Assembly: GCA_910575435.1 (NCBI GenBank)
Contig: CAJTGI010000002.1
Location: forward strand, 62,001-126,000
Direction: 5' to 3'
Length of the DNA stretch: 64,000 bases
DNA from: Clostridiaceae bacterium
Lineage (GTDB): Bacteria > Bacillota > Clostridia > Lachnospirales > Lachnospiraceae
In this document: piece after piece, positions 33,150 to 42,509 of the stretch
How positions within the stretch are numbered: the stretch's first letter is position 1
How the letters are laid out: each line of letters starts with the position of its first letter
Made by a program: the position numbers and the translations under genes
The notes under the pieces: generated by a model
Database searches by the model: none
Told to the model about the DNA's origin: nothing
What the model saw: the letters and a program-made list of their open reading frames with translations, nothing else

Positions 33150-34421
33150 TTGAAAAAGTTTGAGGGATGGATGCAAGAGAGAGGCAGGGCGGTTGTGATG
33201 ATACTGTCGCTTTCTGTCGCTCTATGCATGGTGGCGGAGTTTCATCGGGGGAGAGAGGCGTATCTCCCAGCAGTGGGGGCGAATGTATCCATGTTGTCAG
33301 ATTCTGGCGGGATGGAAGATCTGGGCGGGGACAGCCTGGCATCTGCGCCCACGAGGGCGGCATCATCCGAGATAGGAAAAGATTCTGGGACAGAGGCTGA
33401 TTCCGAGGAGAATAGCGCATTTGAGGGCAAGCCGTCTTCCGGCAGGGAGAGCGGATTGGAGAATGCCGCTATCTGCCTGGGCTTTGCCGGGGACATCTGT
33501 CTGGACGAGACCAGTGCCGTGATGCGGCATATGGAGAGGGAGGGCGGCTTGGAAAAGGTCATCAGCCCTGAATTGATACGGAAGATGAATGGTTACGATG
33601 CCATGGTGATCAACAATGAATTCAGCGTGAGCCGTCGGGGGAAGAAGATGGCGGGAAAGGCTTATACTTTCCGCAGCCATCCATCCAATCTCAGATATTT
33701 AAAGCAGTTGGGGGTGGATGTGGCGGGGCTTGCCAATAACCATGTTTACGATTATGGGAAAACCGCTTTTCTGGATACCCTTCACCACTTGAAAGATGCC
33801 GGGTTCCAGACCGTGGGAGCAGGGGCCGACATTCGGGAGGCAAAGCGGCCCGCCTATCTGAAGATTAAGGGAAAAACCATTGCGATCGTGGCGGCCACCA
33901 GGGCGGAAAAATATGTTCTGACGCCTGGGGCGGGAAAAGATTCTCCCGGGGTATTCCGCACCTATGAGGATGGCCGGTATGTGAGGGAAATCAGAAATGC
34001 AAAGAAGAAGGCAGATTACGTGATTGCCTATGTGCATTGGGGGACGGAGTACAGCACTGCCTTGGAGGATGCCCAGAGAGAGCAGGCCAGGGACTACATC
34101 AATGCTGGAGCGGATGCGGTGGTGGGCGCCCATACCCACTGCATGCAGGGCGTTGGCTATTACAAGGGCGTGCCGATATTCTACAGTCTGGGAAATTTCT
34201 GGTTTAATGAAAAGACGCTGTATACCACTGTGCTGGAACTAGGAATCGACAGTGGGGGAAAGTTGGAGGCAAAGATGGTTCCCTGCCTGCAGCGGGGAAA
34301 GGAGACGAGGATTCTTAAGAGGAGGGATCAGATTAGGAAATTTATACAATATATCAATGGCATTTCCGAAAATGGGCGGCTGGACAGGCATTGCAATGTC
34401 GTGGAGCGTCAAGCGCATTGA
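33150..34421 (+). CDS. CapA-family protein (PgsA/metallophosphatase-like)
   Basis: A 423-residue exported protein. A membrane anchor lies at about residues 12-30, then a Ser/Gly/Glu-rich linker to about residue 105, then the CapA domain. The domain has FAGDICLDE, INNEFSVS, LANNHVYDYG, YVHWGTEYS, GAHTHCMQG and YSLGNF, the metallophosphatase-like pattern of poly-gamma-glutamate synthesis protein CapA. The start is TTG at 33150 after AGAGAGG, and the first ATG codons downstream would remove the anchor. It probably modifies or anchors a surface polymer; no pgsBC partners are nearby, so its substrate is open. Confidence 0.87.
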   Translation: MKKFEGWMQERGRAVVMILSLSVALCMVAEFHRGREAYLPAVGANVSMLSDSGGMEDLGGDSLASAPTRAASSEIGKDSGTEADSEENSAFEGKPSSGRESGLENAAICLGFAGDICLDETSAVMRHMEREGGLEKVISPELIRKMNGYDAMVINNEFSVSRRGKKMAGKAYTFRSHPSNLRYLKQLGVDVAGLANNHVYDYGKTAFLDTLHHLKDAGFQTVGAGADIREAKRPAYLKIKGKTIAIVAATRAEKYVLTPGAGKDSPGVFRTYEDGRYVREIRNAKKKADYVIAYVHWGTEYSTALEDAQREQARDYINAGADAVVGAHTHCMQGVGYYKGVPIFYSLGNFWFNEKTLYTTVLELGIDSGGKLEAKMVPCLQRGKETRILKRRDQIRKFIQYINGISENGRLDRHCNVVERQAH

Positions 34422-34510
34422 CGATGCCTGGCAAACTGCATTGTCTGCAAAGTGCGGATAGCCTTGCTGTCAGATCAAGGGAAGGCTGAGGGCGATCATA
34501 AGGAAATGAA

Positions 34511-34566
34511 AAATCTCCTGCGGAAAACCAGATAATGAAAATTGCTGGATTTCGCAGGAGATTTCT
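34511..34566. terminator. Bidirectional terminator between convergent genes
   Basis: AAATCTCCTGCG-(G/-)AAAACCAG (34511-34531) pairs with CTGGATTTCGCAGGAGATTT (34545-34564). It has A-rich and T-rich flanks and serves the CapA gene and the convergent Ig-like gene. Confidence 0.8.
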
Positions 34567-34567
34567 G

Positions 34568-35263
34568 TTATTTTTTCTTTTTTCCGCTAATTTTCTTAGC
34601 CTTCTTCACGATGATTTTGCATTTCGCTGATTTGCCGTTGCGTATGGTGGCAGTAATATAGGTTTTTCCAACTTTTCTGCCAGTGACTACCCCTTTCGAG
34701 GAAACTGTGGCAATCCTGCTGTTCTGCGTCTGAAAAACAGGCTTTTCCTTGGAGATGCTGGGACGCATGGTCATAGCCAGCTTTGCAGTGGATTGCACCG
34801 TAATCTTTTTTTGATTTGAGCGAAAGCGTATGCTGGCTGCTTTCGGGGAAATCTTAAATTTGGAATCAATGGTCTCTGTCTCGTCAAATAGGAAAAATCC
34901 ATTGCTTTTCGTGACATGAGCGATGACCTTGGCATTGCCGTATCCCGCCCCCGTTACGCGGCAGCTGGAATCGGACAATTTTTTTACCGTCAGCACGGAA
35001 CTGTCAGAACTTCGGAAGACAACCGACATGTTGTCCTTTACGTTTTGCAGGCTCACCACGCAGGAGTCCCCCTGAAATAGCAATTTGTCATGCCTTTTGA
35101 ATTTTACCCGCTTGCCGCCGTTCTGGTGTGCCAAGTCGAAGTAAGGGTTCTCCTTGGTGGGCATCGTGAGCTCTTTTGCCTCGGATGCCGTGGCAGGGAG
35201 GGCTAAAAAAGCCATGACCAAGGATGCCATTATGGGCATCAAAAGTGTTTTTCTTTTTTTCAT
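34568..35263 (-). CDS. Secreted protein with C-terminal Ig-like (BIG2-type) domain
   Basis: A 231-residue exported protein. The signal peptide (MKKRKTLLMPIMASLVMAFL ... ATA-SEA) is followed by two beta-sandwich repeats. Each contains the pattern S-S-V-x-x-V or RIATVSSKGVVTGRKVGKTYITA typical of BIG2 domains. The C-terminus is strongly basic (KKAKKISGKKKK). ATG 35263 follows GGAG; an ATG four codons upstream has no RBS. It is related in style to the protein at 22312. The role is likely cell-surface; the partner is unknown. Confidence 0.82.
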   Translation of the reverse strand: MKKRKTLLMPIMASLVMAFLALPATASEAKELTMPTKENPYFDLAHQNGGKRVKFKRHDKLLFQGDSCVVSLQNVKDNMSVVFRSSDSSVLTVKKLSDSSCRVTGAGYGNAKVIAHVTKSNGFFLFDETETIDSKFKISPKAASIRFRSNQKKITVQSTAKLAMTMRPSISKEKPVFQTQNSRIATVSSKGVVTGRKVGKTYITATIRNGKSAKCKIIVKKAKKISGKKKK

Positions 35264-35483
35264 AAACAACTCCATTCTAAATAAAACTACATGAATGATA
35301 CTTTATGTTGTTTTTAGTGTAATGGGCTGGCGTGTCAGAATAGTGGCAGGCAGGCATCTTTTTTTTGACATAATTATTTGGTAGTATTTGTCATATAATA
35401 TGTGATATTATGGAGGGGATTGCGGAGAAGGATTGGGTTGCGATGGCCGCTCTGGATGCGGTGCGGCAGATAGGAGGAAGGAA

Positions 35484-36185
35484 ATGGAATATGTATTGGT
35501 AGCAGATGACAATAAGGACATTACGGGCATTTTGACTGTGTATTTGAAAAAAGAAGGATATGAGCCCCTCATTGCCAAGGATGGCCTGGAGGCGGAGCAG
35601 ATGTTCGAGCAATATGAGCCAAAGGCGATTTTATTGGATGTGATGATGCCGCTAAAAGACGGATACCAGGTGTGCAAGGATATCCGCAAGAAATCCAGCG
35701 TGCCGATTATCTTAATTACCGCCAGGGGCGAAGATTATGATAAAATCATGGGATTGGATATCGGTGCGGATGACTATATTGTCAAGCCTTTCAGCCCCAG
35801 CGAAGTGATGGCCAGGCTTCGGGCAGTGCTGAGGCGTCTGGGCAATGGGGAGCCAGGCAAGGAGCAGGAAAACGTATTGCGCATTAATAATATGGTAGTC
35901 AATCTGGAAGAGTATTCTTTCCAAGTGGATGGGAAGCGGATTCCCCTGACGAAGAAGGAGATTGAGACCATGTGGACCCTTGCGGAACATCCCAACAAGG
36001 TGTTTACCAGGGATAACCTTCTGGATAGCCTTTGGGGATATGATTATTATGGGGACAGCAGGACGGTGGATTCCCATATCAAGCGGCTTCGGGCCAAATT
36101 AGACACAGTGGAGCATCCGGCATGGAGCATTAAGACGATTTGGGGCGTAGGATACAAGTTTGAGATTGAGCCGGAGGATATGTAG
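35484..36185 (+). CDS. OmpR-type response regulator
   Basis: A 233-residue regulator with a receiver domain (VADDNKD, phospho-acceptor Asp in LLDVMMP, Lys in YIVKPFSP) and a winged-helix domain ending SRTVDSHIKRLRAKL ... IWGVGYKFE. ATG 35484 follows AGGAGGAA; the in-frame GTG/ATG codons upstream lack such a site. It is three bases ahead of its kinase gene. The promoter region (35350-35400) carries TTGACA and TTGTCA in opposite orientation, which may be a regulator site. Confidence 0.92.
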   Translation: MEYVLVADDNKDITGILTVYLKKEGYEPLIAKDGLEAEQMFEQYEPKAILLDVMMPLKDGYQVCKDIRKKSSVPIILITARGEDYDKIMGLDIGADDYIVKPFSPSEVMARLRAVLRRLGNGEPGKEQENVLRINNMVVNLEEYSFQVDGKRIPLTKKEIETMWTLAEHPNKVFTRDNLLDSLWGYDYYGDSRTVDSHIKRLRAKLDTVEHPAWSIKTIWGVGYKFEIEPEDM

Positions 36186-36188
36186 TCT

Positions 36189-37724
36189 ATGGGGAAGACG
36201 GGGAAAAAGAGGAGCAAGAGAGTTGTGTGGTCTTTGTTCCGCTGGCTGCAAGGAAATGACGTGGTTGCCAAATTATACATGTCCTTTGCCTTCATCCTGG
36301 CATTGATCGGGGTCCTCACAGGCTTTATTTTCATGGCACTCTATGAAAAGAATTATGTGCGCTCGTATACCAAGCTTCTCACCAAGCAGGGGAAGATCAT
36401 TTCAAAGCGGGTGTCGGGCTTTGCCTACAGGGAGAGTCAGGACAAGTTTCAGAAATACAATGCTTACGTGGATGAGCTGGAGAGGGCAGAGAATACGGAT
36501 GTATGGATCGTGTCAAAGAAGAAAGCGGATAAGCCCTTGCCAGAGGAATATGCCAATGCGGATGCGGACGAGGGCAATATTTCCAAAGGGACGCAGAAGC
36601 TTTTGACGAAGACTTTTGAAAATGGAAAGATACATTCCAATGCGGAGTATGACAGTACCTATGGCATGACGACCTTGAGCGTTGTGCTGCCAGTGGTAGA
36701 CAGGGAGACTGGAGAGACTTGCGGTGCCGTGATGATGGTATCCATGATAGACAGGCAGACTATGGGGATTCGGGAGGGGAAATACCTGATCGTCCTAAGC
36801 GTTCTGCTGGCCTTTGTGATTTCTTACGTGGTTGCCATGCTATTTGCCAGATACCTTTCCACGCCTCTCTCCAGAATAGGAAAAAATATCTCCAAGCTTG
36901 CCGGGGGGGATTATAGCAGGATTTCGGTGAAGAAGCCTCGCTCCCAGATTGGCATTTTGGAAAAATCTTTGGATTATCTTGCGGGGCGTCTGCGACATGC
37001 TGAAATGGAGCGGGAGGAGCTGGAGCAGGTGCGTCGGGATTTCTTTGCCAATGTATCCCATGAATTGCGCACGCCTATCACGGTGATCCGAGGCTATACG
37101 GAGACGCTGGCAGACGGGGTGATAGAGGAGCCTGGCCAGGTGCGGGAACTGCACCAGAAGATGCTGCAGGAGTGCCAGGGGATGGAGCGGTTGGTAGAGG
37201 ACTTGTTCGTTCTTTCTAAAATGCAGAACCCGGATTTCCAGATCGAGAAGGAGCCGGTGAGCCTGATGCAGATATTTGGCGACGTGCTTCGCAGCGGAAG
37301 GATGCTGGCGCAGGAAAAGGAGATTTCTATTGACTTTCAGGCGCCTCAGGGGGAACCTTGCCTTATGCTGGGGGATTATGGCAGATTGCGTCAGATGTTT
37401 CTGGTTATTTTGGATAATGCCGTGAAATTTTCTCACCCAAAGGGGCAGGTGGAAATCAGCCTGGCTAGAAATGAGGGCAGGCTGATGATATCCATTCGGG
37501 ATTTCGGGGTGGGAATCTCGGAAGAGCAGATTCCTTATATCTTTGAGAAGTTCTATACTTCCAAGATGCGGCAGAATGAGAAGGGCACGGGGTTGGGCCT
37601 GATGATTGCCAGGCAGATCGCCCTCCGCCATGGGGGGGACATCACTGTGGAGAGCCAGGAGGGCAAGGGCGCGGCATTCTTTTTCGACTTTGAGGAGTGT
37701 ACTTCCACCGAGGGGTTTGAATAG
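36189..37724 (+). CDS. Sensor histidine kinase
   Basis: A 511-residue kinase. Two membrane segments (about residues 30-55 and 198-220) enclose an extracellular sensor domain of about 140 residues. HAMP, HisKA (FFANVSHELRTPITVIRGY) and HATPase domains follow, with N-box ILDNAVKFSH, DFGVGIS and GTGLGLMIARQI. It starts three bases after the regulator's stop and is co-transcribed with it. The sensor domain resembles no single known ligand fold by eye. The genomic context gives no clear target operon. Confidence 0.92.
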   Translation: MGKTGKKRSKRVVWSLFRWLQGNDVVAKLYMSFAFILALIGVLTGFIFMALYEKNYVRSYTKLLTKQGKIISKRVSGFAYRESQDKFQKYNAYVDELERAENTDVWIVSKKKADKPLPEEYANADADEGNISKGTQKLLTKTFENGKIHSNAEYDSTYGMTTLSVVLPVVDRETGETCGAVMMVSMIDRQTMGIREGKYLIVLSVLLAFVISYVVAMLFARYLSTPLSRIGKNISKLAGGDYSRISVKKPRSQIGILEKSLDYLAGRLRHAEMEREELEQVRRDFFANVSHELRTPITVIRGYTETLADGVIEEPGQVRELHQKMLQECQGMERLVEDLFVLSKMQNPDFQIEKEPVSLMQIFGDVLRSGRMLAQEKEISIDFQAPQGEPCLMLGDYGRLRQMFLVILDNAVKFSHPKGQVEISLARNEGRLMISIRDFGVGISEEQIPYIFEKFYTSKMRQNEKGTGLGLMIARQIALRHGGDITVESQEGKGAAFFFDFEECTSTEGFE

Positions 37725-37768
37725 TAACATTCATCCAAAAAAATGCAAAAATTTTTTCTTTTTTATAG

Positions 37769-37797
37769 TTGTAATTTTTATTAAAAATGTATATACT
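37769..37797 (+). promoter_or_regulatory. Promoter of the 6S-like RNA
   Basis: TTGTAA (37769-37774), a 17-base spacer and TATACT (37792-37797) place the start near 37804, a few bases before the closing stem of the RNA. Confidence 0.65.
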
Positions 37798-37817
37798 TTA
37801 ATTACAGGTTTTACAGA

Positions 37818-38005
37818 GTAGTGGGTAATACACCTGGGGTGTTCGATAACTCCTGATATTTTGAACCTACACTTTATGATTGGGATTCCTACATTTTTGC
37901 ACAGATGCCAGGCCGCCTTGCAGCGGAAGGCAGAAGTGCGGATGCGGTTGCCCACCTAGCGATTGGCTAGGACTCAAAATTCAGGAACCGGCATTTTGGG
38001 TGCTA
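37818..38005 (+). ncRNA. ssrS: Probable 6S RNA
   Basis: A 188-base segment folds into one long rod. The ends pair as CACCTGGGGTG (37831-37841) with CATTTTGGGTG (37991-38001) using G-U pairs, flanked by GTAG/CTAC. Further in, TCCTGA-T-ATTTTGA pairs with TCAAAAT-TCAGGA. The apical part has GCAC-TGCC-CCGC nested with GCGG-GGCA-GTGC, and a separate hairpin CCTAGC/GCTAGG. The 5' end GGTGTTCG...TCCTGATATTT and the 3' CGGCATTTTGGGTG parallel the E. coli 6S RNA ends (GATGTTCG, CCCTGAGCCGATATTT, CGGCATCTCGGAG). Size, rod shape, own promoter and terminator fit a 6S RNA that sequesters RNA polymerase. A search with the Rfam 6S model would decide it. Confidence 0.65.
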
Positions 38006-38015
38006 CGTAAAAATG

Positions 38016-38050
38016 AAACTGCCAGCAGTATCTACTGCTGGCAGTTCTTT
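38016..38050 (+). terminator. Terminator of the 6S-like RNA
   Basis: AACTGCCAGCAGTA/TACTGCTGGCAGTT, a 14-base perfect stem, is followed by CTTTT, ten bases after the RNA's closing stem. Confidence 0.85.
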
Positions 38051-38186
38051 TGCAGAGCATGGCCATTACTTGTTGCAAGGGCACGCATCGGCGTTCCCTT
38101 TTTTGGTTGCTCCCTTTACCGATTTATGGTAAAATAATAAAGATAGTGAAGGCTGGGGTAACAAAGATTATAGGGAGAATGACACT

Positions 38187-40211
38187 GTGGAGGCAATAAA
38201 GAAGATTGAAATAGAAGAGATTGTCAAGGGGATTCCTGGTGGTTTTTTCATTTATTATGCGAATGGGGCAGAAGAGATTATTTATGCCAATCAGGAAGTT
38301 GTCTACCTGTATGGCTGTGACACCAGAGATGAATTCTTGGAGTATACCAATGGCTCTTTTAAGGGAATGGTCCATCCGGAGGACTTGGAGCGGGTGGAGA
38401 AGAGCATTGCGGATCAGATTGCTGGCAATCCAAGGAATTTTGACTATGTGGAGTACCGGGCGCTGCCAAAGGGCGGCGGGGTCAAATGGATTGAAGACTT
38501 TGGGCATTTTGTAAAAAGCGATATCTACGGAGAGGTTTTTTATGTATTTATTACGGATGTTACAGAGAAGATGGAGCGCAATATCAAGCAGAAGAAGAGG
38601 CTGATGAACCTTGCGATTGACCAGGAACTTTTGCGGAAATCCCTGGAAAGCACGGTGTATTCTTTTGTGAAAGTATATATGATCAATCTCAGGGATGGAT
38701 ATTCCCGTGAAATTTATCCTGATATCAGCAATGAGGAGAATAAAAAATACATAGATGCGATAGATGCCTATATTACTCCTGAGAATGTGATGGAGGAGGA
38801 GGGGAGGAGGCTTCGCATCCTGCTCCAGCCGGAGCATTTGCAGAAGGCCCTGGTGGAGAGGGATAGCGTGGAGTACCGATATCGGCGCAAGTTGCCGGAT
38901 TCCTCAGTGGAATGGTGCGTGATGGTATTTACTGTCAGTGACAGGGACAAGGGGCTTCCTATTACAGTGACCCTGGGCATTCGCAGCATTGAGAAATTGA
39001 TTCAGAAAGAGAACCAGCAGAGGCTCCTTCTGGAGAGTGCCTTTATGCGGGCAAGGCAGGCAAGCGAGGCTAAGACCATATTCTTAGCAAATATGTCTCA
39101 TGATATCAGGACGCCGATGAATGCAGTGGTTGGCTTTGCGGAATTGGGATTGCGGCATGGGAATAGCCCGGAAAAGATGAGGGAATGCCTAAGGAAGATT
39201 CAGGATTCCTCCCAGGTGCTGCTGCGCCTGATTGATGATATTCTAGATATGAGCCGCATTGAGGCGGACAGGCTGCGCATCGAGCCGGAGAGTTATGATT
39301 TGTTGGAAATCATGCCCCAGGTATACCAGATGGTGGAGAAGGAGATCCATGACAAGGGATTGAAGTTTAGTTATGATTTTTCCGGGATAAAGGACAGGGT
39401 GGTATTCTGCGACCCTACCCGCATGAAGCAGGTGCTATATAATCTGGTTGGCAATGCAGTTAAATTTACGCCTGCGGGAGGAAAGATCGATGTGAGAATC
39501 AGCCAGTATGAATCCCTCAGTAACGGCATAGAAAATTATGAGTTTATAATTCGGGATACAGGAATCGGGATTGCGTCAGAGTTTCTAGCCAAGATATTCA
39601 TTCCCTTTGAGAGGGAGAAGAATACTACCGTGTCGGGGAACTTTGGCGTGGGGCTTGGTCTTCCCATCACGAAAAATATAGTGGACTTGATGAATGGAAG
39701 CATTGAGACAGAGAGCGAAGTGGGAAAGGGGAGTACTTTTATCGTCCGCATTCCCTTCCAGGTTGTGCGGGAGATGGAGGAGCAAGAGGCCCATGCCCAG
39801 GAAGATCAGCATACCTTTTCAGGATTGGCGGGAAAGCAGGTGCTTCTTGTGGAAGATAATGAACTGAACCGGGAAATTGCGAGAGAGCTGCTGGAGGAGT
39901 ATCATTTGCTGGTGGACGAGGCAGAGGATGGGGATATTGCTTTGGAAATGCTGCAGAATGGGGAGAAGGAGTATGATGTGATTCTGATGGACATTCAGAT
40001 GCCTAGGATGAATGGGTATGAGGCTACGAAGGCTATCAGGGGTCTTTCAGGCAGCAAATTTTCTCGGATTCCCATTATTGCCCTGTCTGCCAATGCGTTT
40101 GAAGAAGATAAGCGCATGGCGATTTCAAGCGGCATGAACCACCACCTCTCAAAGCCCATGGATATTGAGAAGGTGCTTTACACGATGAAGCAGTTGCTGG
40201 ACGCAGAATAG
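38187..40211 (+). CDS. Hybrid histidine kinase with PAS-like sensor and C-terminal receiver
   Basis: A 674-residue cytoplasmic kinase without membrane segments. Residues 1-125 form a PAS domain (IPGGFFIYY ... YVEYRALPKGGGVKWIEDFG), and a second PAS-like region spans about 150-270. HisKA (FLANMSHDIRTPMNAVVGF), HATPase (NLVGNAVKFTPAG, DTGIGI, GVGLGLPITK) and a receiver domain (LLVEDNELNREIA, Asp in ILMDIQMP) follow. The start is GTG 38187, preceded by AGGGAGAATG. This architecture is common in gut Clostridia. No separate output protein is adjacent, so its target is unknown. Confidence 0.92.
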   Translation: MEAIKKIEIEEIVKGIPGGFFIYYANGAEEIIYANQEVVYLYGCDTRDEFLEYTNGSFKGMVHPEDLERVEKSIADQIAGNPRNFDYVEYRALPKGGGVKWIEDFGHFVKSDIYGEVFYVFITDVTEKMERNIKQKKRLMNLAIDQELLRKSLESTVYSFVKVYMINLRDGYSREIYPDISNEENKKYIDAIDAYITPENVMEEEGRRLRILLQPEHLQKALVERDSVEYRYRRKLPDSSVEWCVMVFTVSDRDKGLPITVTLGIRSIEKLIQKENQQRLLLESAFMRARQASEAKTIFLANMSHDIRTPMNAVVGFAELGLRHGNSPEKMRECLRKIQDSSQVLLRLIDDILDMSRIEADRLRIEPESYDLLEIMPQVYQMVEKEIHDKGLKFSYDFSGIKDRVVFCDPTRMKQVLYNLVGNAVKFTPAGGKIDVRISQYESLSNGIENYEFIIRDTGIGIASEFLAKIFIPFEREKNTTVSGNFGVGLGLPITKNIVDLMNGSIETESEVGKGSTFIVRIPFQVVREMEEQEAHAQEDQHTFSGLAGKQVLLVEDNELNREIARELLEEYHLLVDEAEDGDIALEMLQNGEKEYDVILMDIQMPRMNGYEATKAIRGLSGSKFSRIPIIALSANAFEEDKRMAISSGMNHHLSKPMDIEKVLYTMKQLLDAE

Positions 40212-40301
40212 ATAAAAAAGAACCTCGGTTCTGATTTGGCTTGCGCCGTATGGGAAATAGTAACTTAGATTAATTTAGATATAGAAACGGAGGAAGGGAA
40301 A

Positions 40302-41276
40302 GTGGCACAAAAAGGAGATTTATTATCATTTCGTCCAGATATCAAGGTGCTGGACGCAACCATTCGCGATGGGGGGCTGGTGAATGATTTTTATTTTAAG
40401 GATGATCTGGTCAAGGCTTTGTATCGGGCGAATGTAAAGTCTGGCGTTGATTATATGGAGTTCGGCTACCGCGCAGACAAGGAGATGTTTGACGAAGATA
40501 AATTTGGAAAGTGGAAGTTTGCCACAGATGAACAGATTCGTGAAATCGTGGGAGAGAACGATACGGATTTGAAAATTTCTATCATGGCTGACGTGGGCAG
40601 ATGCAATTATAAAGAGGATATCCATGAGCGCAGTGAAAGCCCGGTGGACTTGGTTCGGGTGGCGACTTATGTGAACACCATGCCTGCGGCGATCGATATG
40701 ATTGAGGATGCCCATCGAAAGGGATATGAGACTACCTGCAATATCATGGCCCTGTCAAATGCCAAGGAATCTGACCTTGACATGGCGTTGGAGATGCTGG
40801 GGAAGAGCCCGGTGGACGGGATTTATATCGTGGATAGCTTTGGATCCCTTTTTCCGGAGCAGATTCGCAGGATTTCGGAACAGTATATGGAAGTGGGAGA
40901 GAAGTATGGTAAGTACATTGGCATGCATGCCCACAATAACCAGCAGCTGGCATTTGCCAATACCATTGAGTCCTGCAGCCAGGGCGTGTCCTATCTGGAT
41001 GCTACCATGGGAGGCATGGGCCGGGGAGCGGGAAACTGCTCTATGGAGTTGTTGCTGGGTTTTCTGAAGAATCCCAAATACAAGCTGTTCCCTGTCATTA
41101 AGTTTGTGGAGAAATATATTGAGCCGCTGAGAGCGGAAGGCATTGAGTGGGGATTTGCCATTCCCTATCTCCTGACAGGCCATCTGAATCAGCACCCTCG
41201 AGCAGCCATTGCCGCTATGAAGGAGGGCAGGAAAGATTATTCGGAATTCTATAAGGAAATCATAGATAAAGATTGA
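40302..41276 (+). CDS. DRE-TIM metallolyase (aldolase catalytic domain) protein
   Basis: A 324-residue protein with the HMGL-like barrel. DATIRDGG near residue 18 corresponds to the DRE metal/substrate motif, and MHAHNN near residue 207 provides the two metal-binding His. GGMGRGAGN is the conserved C-terminal barrel loop. It is closest to 4-hydroxy-2-oxovalerate aldolase or citramalate-type enzymes, but the substrate cannot be fixed. The start is GTG 40302 after GGAGGAAGGGAAA. It stands ahead of murI without other pathway genes. Confidence 0.85.
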   Translation: MAQKGDLLSFRPDIKVLDATIRDGGLVNDFYFKDDLVKALYRANVKSGVDYMEFGYRADKEMFDEDKFGKWKFATDEQIREIVGENDTDLKISIMADVGRCNYKEDIHERSESPVDLVRVATYVNTMPAAIDMIEDAHRKGYETTCNIMALSNAKESDLDMALEMLGKSPVDGIYIVDSFGSLFPEQIRRISEQYMEVGEKYGKYIGMHAHNNQQLAFANTIESCSQGVSYLDATMGGMGRGAGNCSMELLLGFLKNPKYKLFPVIKFVEKYIEPLRAEGIEWGFAIPYLLTGHLNQHPRAAIAAMKEGRKDYSEFYKEIIDKD

Positions 41277-41358
41277 TGAGGGCATGCGTAGGCTGTCTGA
41301 TAGCGGGAAATAGGATAGGGGAAGCATTGGAATTATTGATAGGAAATGAGGCTGGGAA

Positions 41359-42129
41359 ATGACAGAGCGAAAACCGATAGGCGTGTTTGACTCCGGCGTG
41401 GGTGGCATCAGCGTGTTGCGGGAGTTGATGAGACTGATGCCGGGAGAGGATTTTCTCTATCTGGGGGATTCTGTCCATGCGCCTTATGGGACGAAGGCTT
41501 TGGAGGAAGTGAGACGCCTTACCATTAAAAATGTGGAACTTCTTCTGGAGAGGGGAGCCAAGTCTATTGTAATTGCCTGCAATACTGCCACTAGTGCCGC
41601 CGTGGCACTTCTCAGGAAGAAGTATCCTGACTTGCCATTGGTAGGAATCGAACCGGCAATCAAGCCCGCGGTCTTGGAGAATCCTCGGGCTCGCGTGGTG
41701 GTGATGGCAACGCCTATGACGTTGCGCCAGGAGAAATTCCAGAAACTGATGGGCATGTATGAGGAAAAGGCGGAAATTCTGCCCTTGCCTTGCCCGGGGC
41801 TGATGGAGTTTGTAGAGCGAGGAGATTTGGAGAGCCAGGAGCTTCGCAGATACCTGACAGAACTTTTCTGGACGGTTTCGGAGAAGCCTGTGGAGGTCAT
41901 CGTGCTTGGCTGCACCCACTATCCCTTTGCCAGGGATATGATTCAGGAAGTGGTGGGGGAACAGGTGAAGATTTATGATGGCGGGAATGGAACGGCCAGG
42001 GAGATGAGGCGTCGCTTGGAGGAGGCAGGATTGAGAAATCCTTCCTCGGAAGGGGGGGCGGTGACATTTCTGAACAGTCGGAACACGACGGAAGAGCAGG
42101 AATTATGCAATTTTTTATTGCACCGATAA
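41359..42129 (+). CDS. murI: Glutamate racemase
   Basis: A 256-residue enzyme that makes D-glutamate for peptidoglycan. It has the FDSGVGG and PYGTK substrate-binding motifs and the two catalytic cysteines, Cys74 in ACNTATS and Cys185 in GCTHYP, both intact. The length fits the family. The start ATG follows GAGGCTGGGAA, a modest RBS. It is followed by the intergenic repeat at 42250. Confidence 0.95.
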   Translation: MTERKPIGVFDSGVGGISVLRELMRLMPGEDFLYLGDSVHAPYGTKALEEVRRLTIKNVELLLERGAKSIVIACNTATSAAVALLRKKYPDLPLVGIEPAIKPAVLENPRARVVVMATPMTLRQEKFQKLMGMYEEKAEILPLPCPGLMEFVERGDLESQELRRYLTELFWTVSEKPVEVIVLGCTHYPFARDMIQEVVGEQVKIYDGGNGTAREMRRRLEEAGLRNPSSEGGAVTFLNSRNTTEEQELCNFLLHR

Positions 42130-42249
42130 GGGAAGAGGGAATGTGGGCCAATCTCGCATTCCCTTTTCCTGATGGGGCGCAGCCATGCTTTGGGCGGCGT
42201 TCTCTTCGTGGGACAGACATCCATCATAATATATGAAATTTAAGCATAA

Positions 42250-42412
42250 TATAATAAATACTGGCGTATTTATCTTGCAAGTTGCTTTGCAACTTGGATT
42301 ATGCCAGAAACCATGGCATGAATTATGATATAATGATATAATGATAGGTGGACCGAGCAAGCTTGCTTGTGAGGGCCAGGCAAGATCATGAACGAAGTTC
42401 ATGATATAATGA
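42250..42412. repeat. Intergenic palindromic repeat, copy 2 (modules in opposite order)
   Basis: Read on the minus strand this is module B followed by module A, each highly similar to the parts of 23589-23729 where the order is A then B. Hairpins include AATAAATAC/GTATTTAT, CAAGTTGC/GCAACTTG, AGCAAGCTTGCT and CATGAACGAAGTTCATG. The 42130-42509 interval otherwise holds only the pyk leader. Confidence 0.75.
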
Positions 42413-42509
42413 TTAGGGTATTTTTTATAGCCACGGTTTGGCACAAAGTTACATTATAAACAGTTAGGCAAAAGCTGGCATGGCTGGCGATGCAGAAATG
42501 AGGAGTGAT

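Noticed and set aside
37818-38005. Riboswitch for the downstream hybrid kinase
   Set aside because: The segment is followed by its own strong terminator and has the rod fold with paired ends expected of a free-standing RNA, without known aptamer motifs.
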